Assembly: GCA_028687375.1 (NCBI GenBank)
Contig: JAQUAG010000010.1
Span: forward strand, 1 to 58,439
Length of the DNA: 58,439 nucleotides
DNA from: Arcobacteraceae bacterium
GTDB taxonomy: Bacteria > Campylobacterota > Campylobacteria > Campylobacterales > Arcobacteraceae
Reading direction: 5' to 3'
Positions 7,887-14,543 of this stretch are shown here, piece after piece; the stretch's first letter is position 1; each line of letters opens with the position of its first letter. The position numbers were made by a program, and so were the translations under genes. The notes beneath the pieces are model-generated. The model did no database searches, had not been told where the DNA came from, and saw only the letters and a program-made list of their open reading frames with translations.

Positions 7887-8639
7887 TTAAATTATATATA
7901 TCCGTATATTCTCATCAATCACTTGGCTAAGTGTACTTTTGATAAGTTCATAAGTGCTTGTAGCACCCAAACTGCACCCAGCGCAGTTTCCAAGGTATGC
8001 GAGTCTTAGTTCAATATTTGGCTCATTTTTATACTCTAAAACCGTCAAATTTCCACCATCTTTGATAAGAATTGGTTTGATATATCTATCAAGGGCATCA
8101 TCAACTAAAACCATTTGCTCATCAAATGATTTTGTTCTAAATTTTACATTTGGTTCGCAAGTGTCATTGACAGGTTTATCAACCCCACCCATTTGAGTAA
8201 GAGCTACAGGGTGACCATCAAGTGCAGCATTGAGCATACAATCAAACCCCTCTTTTACAGTTTCAAGATTTGTTCTATCTTTTAAAAGTAAAAGTGCAAG
8301 TCTAAAGTTTGCATTTTGATGATTTTTTGCAGTTGCTTTTCTAAAATGAAACAGTGCTTTTTCAATATCTTCTGGCAAACCAATAGCACTTTGATACATC
8401 AATGCCAAATTATAATGAGCAGAATCATTGTCAAGTTCTGCACCTTTAAAGAAGTACTCTTGAGCTTTTGAGATATCTTTAGAAACACCCTCACCTTTTA
8501 GATACATCAAACCTAAGTTTGTCATAGCTTGATCATCATTTTTTAAAGCCAACTCTTCCCAAATTTCTAATGCTGTCGCATAGTCTTTTCCTCTATATGC
8601 TTTTAAAGCTGCAAAATTAGTTTTATTATTTGTACTCAT
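7887..8639 (-). CDS. Sel1/TPR-repeat protein fused to a C-terminal NifU-like (Nfu) domain
   Basis: A 250-residue protein starting MSTNNKTNFAALK at 8639. This start lies one base after the stop of the upstream NifX-like gene and is preceded by GAG-type ribosome binding. A longer frame from 8678 would overlap that gene and is less likely. Residues about 5-145 contain Sel1-like repeats (for example AMTNLGLMYLKGEGVSKD and SAHYNLALMYQSAIGLPED). The last 75 residues are an Nfu domain with the [4Fe-4S] carrier motif CAGC at 219-222. Nfu domains hand Fe-S clusters to target proteins. The Sel1 part may select the client, for example a nitrogenase assembly factor. It forms an operon with the NifX-like gene behind a sigma-54 promoter and structured leader. 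Confidence 0.88.
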   Translation of the reverse strand: MSTNNKTNFAALKAYRGKDYATALEIWEELALKNDDQAMTNLGLMYLKGEGVSKDISKAQEYFFKGAELDNDSAHYNLALMYQSAIGLPEDIEKALFHFRKATAKNHQNANFRLALLLLKDRTNLETVKEGFDCMLNAALDGHPVALTQMGGVDKPVNDTCEPNVKFRTKSFDEQMVLVDDALDRYIKPILIKDGGNLTVLEYKNEPNIELRLAYLGNCAGCSLGATSTYELIKSTLSQVIDENIRIYII

Positions 8640-8640
8640 A

Positions 8641-9024
8641 TTATTTCTCACATCCACATTTACAAGATGTTGTTCCACTATCTAGTAAATCTTTGTAATT
8701 TGTTTTATCCAATTTAATGAAATCGTCATTTGAAAGTTTAAAAAATATCTCATCAATTGTATTAGATTTGTCTGTTGCCTTATACACTTCAATATTATTT
8801 TCCATACAACTACTATAAACACCTTCACCCATATGGTAAAAAATTGTGCTTGTTACACCATATTGTGTAAGGAAACTAGCTATTGCTAAGCCATTTCCTT
8901 TTTCTTCATTTTCTATAACTGTAAAATTCCCTTCTGCTTCATCAAGAAGTGCAAAAAATGGAACATTTCCATAAAGATCAGAAATTGTTGTTGAAGTTTG
9001 TGTTGAAATAGGTATTGCTAACAT
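8641..9024 (-). CDS. NifX/NifB-C-terminal-type FeMo-cofactor-binding domain protein
   Basis: A 127-residue protein of the dinitrogenase iron-molybdenum cofactor biosynthesis family (the NifX/NafY/VnfX/NifB C-terminal fold). Family features are LYGNVPFFALLD near the start, VIENEEKGNGLAIASFL, and the central block YGVTSTIFYHMGEGVYSSCMEN. The tail CKCGCEK is Cys-rich and could bind metal. Such proteins hold NifB-co or FeMo-co during transfer to NifEN or NifDK. It is the first gene of a two-gene operon divergent from nifE. The mRNA leader (9025-9224) carries a switch-like structure, and the ribosome-binding site AAAAAGG lies 7 bases before the ATG. Confidence 0.87.
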   Translation of the reverse strand: MLAIPISTQTSTTISDLYGNVPFFALLDEAEGNFTVIENEEKGNGLAIASFLTQYGVTSTIFYHMGEGVYSSCMENNIEVYKATDKSNTIDEIFFKLSNDDFIKLDKTNYKDLLDSGTTSCKCGCEK

Positions 9025-9224
9025 TTTAAATCCTTTTTAAATGTCCCATAAAAGGTGCCTAAAAAAATCAATATTTTTTTAGGGAACCTTAAAAAGGGAC
9101 CTCTTGTTCTTTGTCTTCTTTTTACGATATAGCAAAGCTACATCTAAAGAAGCAAACCCTAAAGTGAGAAACAAGTTTCTCTTTCTTCGCTAAAATGTCC
9201 CATTTAAAAAAGGACTTCTTATTA
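9025..9224 (-). promoter_or_regulatory. Structured mRNA leader, copy A of a three-member family (candidate riboswitch)
   Basis: In minus-strand sense the elements come in this order. Stem P1 is GAGAAA, loop CTTG, TTTCTC (9181-9166). A conserved TTTAGGGTTTG follows, then P2 CTTCTTT (9152-9146) with AAAGAAG (9121-9115). P2 encloses P3 TGTAGC/GCTATA (9142-9137/9133-9128). Next is a conserved ACAAAGAACA, then GTCCC (9100-9096) pairing with GGGAC (9047-9043). An alternative helix pairs CCTTTTTAA (9097-9089) with TTAAAAAGG (9040-9032), which holds the Shine-Dalgarno bases. The two helices exclude each other. A copy-specific 11-bp hairpin (9058-9083) sits inside the GTCCC/GGGAC loop. Copies B (28291-28419) and C (58300-58439) show compensatory changes in P1, P2 and P3. 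The ligand is unknown. Confidence 0.72.
9197..9215 (-). repeat. Extra GTCC/GGGAC hairpin module at the 5' end of leader A
   Basis: Minus-strand GTCC and GGGAC flank TTTTTTAAAT and are followed by ATTTTA. This repeats the 3' switching module of the leader family just upstream of P1. It lies at the predicted transcript start and is probably a remnant of a tandem copy. Confidence 0.5.
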
Positions 9225-9232
9225 CATTTACT

Positions 9233-9250
9233 ATTCAATAACTATTCCGT
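9233..9250 (-). promoter_or_regulatory. Sigma-54 promoter of the NifX-like/Nfu operon
   Basis: On the minus strand ACGGAATAGTTATTGAATA has the -24 GG (9248-9247) and a -12 GA (9236-9235) separated by 10 bases. GA instead of GC is also seen in front of nifB. The start of transcription would be near 9223, at the beginning of leader A. It is divergent from the nifE promoter at 9270-9285. Confidence 0.6.
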
Positions 9251-9269
9251 ACTGTCAAAATTTTGATTT

Positions 9270-9285
9270 TGGAACAATTATTGCA
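9270..9285 (+). promoter_or_regulatory. Sigma-54 promoter of nifE
   Basis: TGGAACAATTATTGCA carries -24 GG (9271-9272) and -12 GC (9283-9284) with the canonical 10-base spacing. It lies 25-40 bases upstream of the nifE start, so the leader is only about 15 bases. No TGT-N10-ACA NifA site was found in the shared intergenic region. Confidence 0.82.
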
Positions 9286-9309
9286 TCTTTGTAACTATAT
9301 TAATATTGG

Positions 9310-10671
9310 ATGACAAAAATGGCAATGGTAAACAAAAAACAAATCAAAGATCTATTAAATGAATCAGCTTGTGCTTCAAATGATAAAAAAAAGTCAAGTT
9401 GCGACAAACCAAAACCAGGTGCAAGTAGTGGTGGATGTGCATTTGAAGGAGCTCAAATTGCCCTCTTTCCTTTTGCAGATGTTGTACATCTTGTCCATTC
9501 TCCAGCTACTTGTTTGGGAGCTTCTTGGGAAACAAGAGCGACTCCTAGTAGCTATCAAGGGGAAAACAATACCTATATGGGATATTGCACTGATGTTACA
9601 ACGAATGATGTTATTTTTGGTGGAAATAAAAAACTTGAAGAATCTATCGAATATATCATTGCAAATAAAAATCCAAAAGGGATATTTGTCTATGAAACTT
9701 GTGTGACTGCTATGATTGGTGACGATATGGATGATATTGCACGAAGAATGCAAAAGAAACATAATATTCCAGTTGTTATCGTTCATTCTCCAGGATTTGT
9801 AGGAAGTAAAAATCTTGGAAGCAGGCTTGGTGGTGAAGCTATTTTATCTCAGCTTATAGGGACAAAAGAACCAGAATCAGTCCATCCATTTGGGATAAAT
9901 CTCATTGGTGAATACAATGTAACAGGGGATATGTGGCAATACACACCTATTTTAGAAAGAATTGGAATCAAAGTAGTTTCAACACTTGCAGGTGATGGAA
10001 GATTAGAAAATATTCAAATGGCTCATAGAGCAAAACTCAATGTGATAGTTTGTGCAAAATCACTTATTACACTTGTAAGAAAGATGGAAGAACAATACAA
10101 TATCCCTCATGTATCTGTTTCATTTTATGGGAAGAGAGACACAACAAAAGCGATTATGACTATAGTTGAGGCTTTTAAAGATAAAAAACTTATAGATAAA
10201 GCAAAAGAGATAATAAAAGAGGAGGAGGAGAAACTTGAAATTGCTCTTCTTCCATACAAAAAAATACTCGCAGGGAAAAAAGCTATTTTAAATACAGGTG
10301 GTAATAAATCGTGGTCAATAGCTTCAGCATTACAAGATATTGGAATTGAAGTGGTTGCTACAAGTGTACGAAAAGCTACACTAGAAGATATTGAAATAGC
10401 AAAAACATACGTCAATATACTTATGAAAGAACCAGCTACCGAACAAGCAAAACTTATTGATGAACACAATGTTGATATTTTACTTGCAGGTGGAAGGAGT
10501 CTTTATACAGCTATCAAAAAAAGAATTGCCTTCGTCGATGTCAATCAAGAGAAACAAGTAAGTTATGGAGCTTATAATGGACTAATAAGTATGGCACAAG
10601 ATGTATGTAACTCTGTTTTAAATCCTGTTTTTAAAGTAGTAGGTACAACTGCACCGTGGGAAGTAGAATAG
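9310..10671 (+). CDS. nifE: NifE, FeMo-cofactor scaffold subunit
   Basis: NifE and NifN form the scaffold on which NifB-co matures to FeMo-co. This 453-residue protein has the NifE blocks GGCAFEGAQIALFPFADVVHLVH, CTDVTTNDVIFGG, YETCVTAMIGDD, SPGFVGSKNLGSRLGGEA, INLIGEYNVTGDMWQ, NTGGNKSWSIASALQDIG and DILLAGGRSLYTA. The usual CAGSSWDNRG segment reads CLGASWETRA. Length is close to the family norm of 450-480. ATG codons at 9310, 9319 and 9325 are all in frame; GGA upstream fits 9319 best. nifN does not follow, because the next gene is convergent and only one base away. NifN must therefore be encoded elsewhere, or another protein fills that role. Confidence 0.92.
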   Translation: MTKMAMVNKKQIKDLLNESACASNDKKKSSCDKPKPGASSGGCAFEGAQIALFPFADVVHLVHSPATCLGASWETRATPSSYQGENNTYMGYCTDVTTNDVIFGGNKKLEESIEYIIANKNPKGIFVYETCVTAMIGDDMDDIARRMQKKHNIPVVIVHSPGFVGSKNLGSRLGGEAILSQLIGTKEPESVHPFGINLIGEYNVTGDMWQYTPILERIGIKVVSTLAGDGRLENIQMAHRAKLNVIVCAKSLITLVRKMEEQYNIPHVSVSFYGKRDTTKAIMTIVEAFKDKKLIDKAKEIIKEEEEKLEIALLPYKKILAGKKAILNTGGNKSWSIASALQDIGIEVVATSVRKATLEDIEIAKTYVNILMKEPATEQAKLIDEHNVDILLAGGRSLYTAIKKRIAFVDVNQEKQVSYGAYNGLISMAQDVCNSVLNPVFKVVGTTAPWEVE

Positions 10672-10672
10672 C

Positions 10673-12307
10673 TTAAATTCCCACTTCTACCCTATTTCGC
10701 CCATTTTCTTTTGCTTTATACAAAGCTTTGTCTGTTTTTGTAATAATCTCCTCAACGGTATCGCCAAATTGAATACTACTTAGACCTATACTGATAGTTT
10801 TATGTCCAACTATATCAAATGAAAATTCCTCGATTTGCTTTCTAATTTTTTGCGCTAATTGCTCTGCGTGCTCAAGATTTGTATAGGGACAAAGGATTAT
10901 AAATTCCTCTCCACCCCATCTAAAAAGAGTATCTGTTTTTCGTAAACAATTTTGTAAAAGAGAGGAAACTTTAAATAAAACATCATCTCCAACTTGATGT
11001 CCAAAAGTATCATTAACAATTTTAAAATGGTCAATATCAAGCATTAAAATAGATAAATCTTTAGGATATCTTGAGAGTTGATTGAGTTCATAAGTAAATA
11101 TTTCATCAAATTTTCTACGATTATAAAGTCCTGTTAATTTATCTGTCACAGATATCTCTTCAATGTATTTTTTATCTGTAATATCAAACCTTACAGACTG
11201 ATATCCCATTACAGTGCCAAATTCATCATAAATAGGTTCAATCGTACTATTTACCCAATAAAAATCACCATTTTTCTTTTTATTTTTAATCTCACCTTTC
11301 CAAACATGTCCAGATTTTATAGTACTCCACATATCTCTATAGATACTTGATGGCATATCTGGATGTCGTATTATCGAGTGAGAGTGACCTATAAGTTCAT
11401 CTTTTGAATAGCCACATATCTCACAAAATGCATCACTTGCATAAACTATCACACCACCTAGAGTTGTGATGGAGACAAGAACATATTTATCAACTGTACT
11501 TACATAAGTATCAAGTCTATGTTTATGTTTTACCATCTTCATCATACTTAAAATATGCGTATTAAATCTCTCTTTATCTATTGGCTTTGATAAAAAATCA
11601 TCAATTCCACTTTTTAAAAATTCCCCTTTGATTTTATTATGTAAAAAAGTGGTTTCATCAATCTCTTCAGTCCCCCCAAATATTAAGAATTCTCTTTTTA
11701 AAAAAGTTGTTTTAATATCTGTACATAATTCTATACCATCTTTATCTTTGAGCTGATAATCTATGTAGATAATTTTTATACTAGGTTCATTTAAAAGTAT
11801 ATTCATCGCTTCATTTGCAGAATCAACAAAAATAGGTGTAAAAAGTAAAGAGTGAAATACTTGTTTGAGATTGTTTATTGATTCAGTTGAATTACTATCT
11901 ATACAAATCAGTACTTTTTTATTGGAAAAATATTCTAATCCTTGTAACAAATCAGAGAGATAACCTTTTCCTGCTATATTATTTCGTATTACATAGTCAA
12001 TTATTGGATATTGTAAAAGCTCTTTGTGTACTTTTAAAGTTAGCGTCTCTACAGTTGGAATCACAGGTATATTTTTAGAAATAAGTAAATCGATAACTTT
12101 ATTATCAAGAACATCTTTTGCTTCAAAATCAACAATAGCTGCAAAAAAAGTTGTATTTTCAATTACCTTTTTTACATTATCAGCATTAGTTGCTAAAATA
12201 AATTGAAATCTACCATCTTTTATTCGATCTTGTAAAAATTCGACAAGTTGGATATCTTTATCAGCAACAAGAATCTTTTTTGCAACTTTCCCCATTTTTC
12301 TCTCCAA
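10673..12307 (-). CDS. Two-receiver, PAS and GGDEF diguanylate cyclase
   Basis: The protein has 544 residues. A degenerate receiver-like domain (about 8-125) is followed by a second receiver (about 130-255, with IIYIDYQLKDKDGIELC supplying the phosphoacceptor region). A PAS domain follows (about 270-375, SIIRHPDMPSSIYRDMWSTI, an aerotaxis-like PAS of the kind common in these genomes), then a GGDEF domain (about 385-544). The active site GGEEF is intact and the inhibitory site RKTD lies five residues upstream, so an active, feedback-inhibited c-di-GMP synthase is expected. It is soluble. An in-frame ATG at residue 5 is an alternative start. Confidence 0.9.
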   Translation of the reverse strand: MERKMGKVAKKILVADKDIQLVEFLQDRIKDGRFQFILATNADNVKKVIENTTFFAAIVDFEAKDVLDNKVIDLLISKNIPVIPTVETLTLKVHKELLQYPIIDYVIRNNIAGKGYLSDLLQGLEYFSNKKVLICIDSNSTESINNLKQVFHSLLFTPIFVDSANEAMNILLNEPSIKIIYIDYQLKDKDGIELCTDIKTTFLKREFLIFGGTEEIDETTFLHNKIKGEFLKSGIDDFLSKPIDKERFNTHILSMMKMVKHKHRLDTYVSTVDKYVLVSITTLGGVIVYASDAFCEICGYSKDELIGHSHSIIRHPDMPSSIYRDMWSTIKSGHVWKGEIKNKKKNGDFYWVNSTIEPIYDEFGTVMGYQSVRFDITDKKYIEEISVTDKLTGLYNRRKFDEIFTYELNQLSRYPKDLSILMLDIDHFKIVNDTFGHQVGDDVLFKVSSLLQNCLRKTDTLFRWGGEEFIILCPYTNLEHAEQLAQKIRKQIEEFSFDIVGHKTISIGLSSIQFGDTVEEIITKTDKALYKAKENGRNRVEVGI

Positions 12308-12315
12308 ATATTTGA

Positions 12316-12332
12316 TTACAAAAATATTACAA
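12316..12332 (+). promoter_or_regulatory. TTACAA-N5-TTACAA direct repeat
   Basis: Two TTACAA half-sites are 11 bp apart. The surrounding 19 bases (12315-12333) are identical to 18324-18342, upstream of nifB and the small secreted-protein gene. It may be an activator site for the ferredoxin promoter about 60 bases downstream. Confidence 0.4.
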
Positions 12333-12360
12333 CAATAATATTAAAGAAAGCAAATATTAA

Positions 12361-12408
12361 ATTATTGATTTTTGAAAATTTTCAATAATCAATGGAACAT
12401 TTTTTGCA
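12361..12408 (+). promoter_or_regulatory. Sigma-54 promoter of the ferredoxin gene with upstream palindrome
   Basis: TGGAACATTTTTTGCA (12393-12408) has GG (12394-12395) and GC (12406-12407) with 10-base spacing. Immediately upstream is the perfect palindrome TTGAAAATTTTCAA (12372-12385), with ATTATTGA (12361-12368) and TCAATAAT (12382-12389) as outer complementary arms. The palindrome could be an operator. Confidence 0.8.
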
Positions 12409-12438
12409 ATATAAATAAAAAAATCAAGGAGTTATAAA

Positions 12439-12813
12439 ATGTCAGTTTTAATCACAGATAGTTGTATCAATTGCGATGCATGTATAGAGGAATGTCCAGC
12501 AACAGCAATAGTAAGTGCAGATGAAGCACCAATCGATAGTGAGTACACTTATGTAAAACCTGAAAATTGTATCGAATGTGTTGATGCAAGTGTTCCAAAA
12601 TGTGTTGATGTTTGCCCAACTGAGGGTTGTATCGTTTGGGATATGCCATATACTGCAGAATTTGATAGCTACTATGTAGAAGGTATGGAAGAAGGAAAAT
12701 ATGGAATAAGAGAACATAAGAAAAAAGGACTTTTAACTCCAGTAAATCAACCAAGACCATTTAGAGAAGATATAAGTATAGAAGATAGAGAAAAACATAT
12801 AGCTGTAAGCTAA
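12439..12813 (+). CDS. Alvin-type 2[4Fe-4S] ferredoxin, nif-associated
   Basis: A 124-residue soluble electron carrier. The first cluster motif is CINCDACIEECP. The second is C-x2-C-x7-C-x3-C (CIEC...CVDVCP), whose enlarged loop between the second and third cysteines is typical of Allochromatium-type ferredoxins. A long C-terminal extension (residues 68-124) is rich in charged residues. Related ferredoxins in nif clusters serve NifB/NifEN maturation or nitrogenase reductase. It is monocistronic behind a sigma-54 promoter, with a GGAG ribosome-binding site and a palindromic terminator after the stop. Confidence 0.92.
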   Translation: MSVLITDSCINCDACIEECPATAIVSADEAPIDSEYTYVKPENCIECVDASVPKCVDVCPTEGCIVWDMPYTAEFDSYYVEGMEEGKYGIREHKKKGLLTPVNQPRPFREDISIEDREKHIAVS

Positions 12814-12840
12814 ACAAACTTTTCACTTCCTACTTTAGAG

Positions 12841-12866
12841 GAATAAATCTTAAGATTTATTCTCTC
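12841..12866. terminator. Palindromic terminator between convergent genes
   Basis: GAATAAATCTT (12841-12851) is followed directly by its exact complement AAGATTTATTC (12852-12862) and then pyrimidine-rich sequence. It separates the ferredoxin gene (+) from the kinase gene (-). Confidence 0.65.
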
Positions 12867-12899
12867 TTCTCAATCTCTTTTTACTTTTCTTTTTATAAT

Positions 12900-14492
12900 C
12901 TATTTTTCTAACGGTATCTCTATAAAAAACTTTGCACCACTTGGTACATTTTCAACGTATAACTTTCCATTTAAACTCTCAGTAATGATATGACGACTCA
13001 TATAAAGCCCAAGCCCTGTTCCATGGCTTTTATCTTTTGTAGTAAAATTCTGCTCAAAAATTTTATCCATAAGATGAGAAGGGATACCACCACCATTATC
13101 TTCAATTGTAATGATTACTTTGTCTATTAATTTTCTTAATCCAACAGTCACATAAGGATCTTCAATTTTGTTTTCCAATAATATATCTTTAGCATTATTG
13201 ATAATATTAATAATAACCTCTGACAACTCCCCAGATGCCATTCTAATCACAATAGGATCATTTTCCTCAATCTCTCTTTTCAACTTAATGGCATTATCAG
13301 ATAAGGTAATATCAATAATATCCAACGATTGTTTTACGGTATTTTGTAAAATCACATCTTTAATCTCTTTATTTTCCATTAAATAATTTCTAAAAGTAGT
13401 GATAATATCTGAAAGCCTTTGTGTACTCTCATTTATTTTATTACATTTATCAATCAAGTCATCATCGCTTAAAATTCCAAACTCTTTTTGAATAATTATT
13501 CCTGAAGCACATGTTGATATTAAACTTAATGGTTGTCTCCATTGATGAGCTATATTACCTATCATCTCACCCATTGAAGCCATTTTTGATTGTTCAAAAA
13601 GAACTAACTCTTTTTGCATATTTTTTTCTACTTCTTCAGCAACTCTCTTTTCTAAATTTTCCGTAAATTTTCTTTCATTATCTATTAAAGTTTCTGCTTC
13701 ATGTATATGATTATTTACCTTAGTTGCAATTTCTCCTAATTCATCATTGTAAACCACTTCAATATCTTTAAGTGTTGTTGTTTTTTGAGATAAATAATTA
13801 AAAAAACTATCTATTCCATTTGCTAAATTTTTCAAAGAATTTAAAATTGTATGGTGTAAAATATATCCAAAAACCAAAAATACCAACAAAGATATGACAG
13901 AAATAATAAAAAACGTCCCCATCATATTTGTCATATTTGCATCTATATCTTCAAGTCTTGTATTAAATCTTTCATTTGACTTAAAAATAAAAAAATCTAA
14001 CTCCTCAAACATCTTTTCAGATATTGCATTAATTCCTATTAAATCATCAACTCCATCCTCAAACTTTAAAGAAAATTGGTTAGGTAAAATTTTTGCCATA
14101 TCATAGTAACTTTTATATCTAATATTTAACTTTTCAAGTATCTCTAATAACTCTAAATTGTTAGTTGAATTCATTATTTTAGAAATATCTTCAAAATTCT
14201 TAGCAATCTTTTTATTCAAATCTTCTATCGTTTGAGGATTGATTGTTTCATGTTTTTCAAGGAGAGATTGAGTAAGTATAGTTTTATGTAAAGTGGCAAT
14301 ATTATCTTTTAAATTATAAGAGATATTTTTGATTTTAAGCTCTTTTTCTTGCATCACCATAAAACTATGTTTTAAATAATCAGTAAATACATATGTCATA
14401 AAAGACATAATGATTATTATAACCATAGCTAACAATGATAAAAAAGTAATTTTTGATTTTATTGTATTATTTTTTAAAAAAATAACACTCAT
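12900..14492 (-). CDS. Membrane-bound sensor histidine kinase
   Basis: The protein has 530 residues with membrane helices at about 13-35 and 193-215. The helical periplasmic sensor region (36-190) resembles a four-helix-bundle ligand domain. A HAMP-like/coiled region to about 300 is followed by the phosphoacceptor box AHQWRQPL with His316 and an ATPase domain (NIINNAKD, IEDNGGGI, GTGLGLYM). No response regulator is adjacent. It lies 51 bases downstream of a chemoreceptor gene on the same strand, so the two are probably co-transcribed. The signal sensed is unknown. Confidence 0.9.
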   Translation of the reverse strand: MSVIFLKNNTIKSKITFLSLLAMVIIIIMSFMTYVFTDYLKHSFMVMQEKELKIKNISYNLKDNIATLHKTILTQSLLEKHETINPQTIEDLNKKIAKNFEDISKIMNSTNNLELLEILEKLNIRYKSYYDMAKILPNQFSLKFEDGVDDLIGINAISEKMFEELDFFIFKSNERFNTRLEDIDANMTNMMGTFFIISVISLLVFLVFGYILHHTILNSLKNLANGIDSFFNYLSQKTTTLKDIEVVYNDELGEIATKVNNHIHEAETLIDNERKFTENLEKRVAEEVEKNMQKELVLFEQSKMASMGEMIGNIAHQWRQPLSLISTCASGIIIQKEFGILSDDDLIDKCNKINESTQRLSDIITTFRNYLMENKEIKDVILQNTVKQSLDIIDITLSDNAIKLKREIEENDPIVIRMASGELSEVIINIINNAKDILLENKIEDPYVTVGLRKLIDKVIITIEDNGGGIPSHLMDKIFEQNFTTKDKSHGTGLGLYMSRHIITESLNGKLYVENVPSGAKFFIEIPLEK

Positions 14493-14543
14493 TTATTTCC
14501 CCAATATTGGAACTTACTATTTTTTACCATTATGTTTTATTAC

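Noticed and set aside
8640-8678. Longer start of the Sel1/Nfu protein at 8678
   Set aside because: It would overlap the NifX-like gene by 38 bases. The ATG at 8639 lies directly after that gene's stop and has a GAG ribosome-binding site.
9058-9083. Insertion-sequence terminal repeats in the nifE/nifX intergenic region
   Set aside because: Only a local hairpin is present, with no transposase frame and no direct target duplication.
9086-9309. Classical NifA upstream activator site (TGT-N10-ACA)
   Set aside because: No exact match was found in this region or upstream of nifB or nifV by reading both strands.
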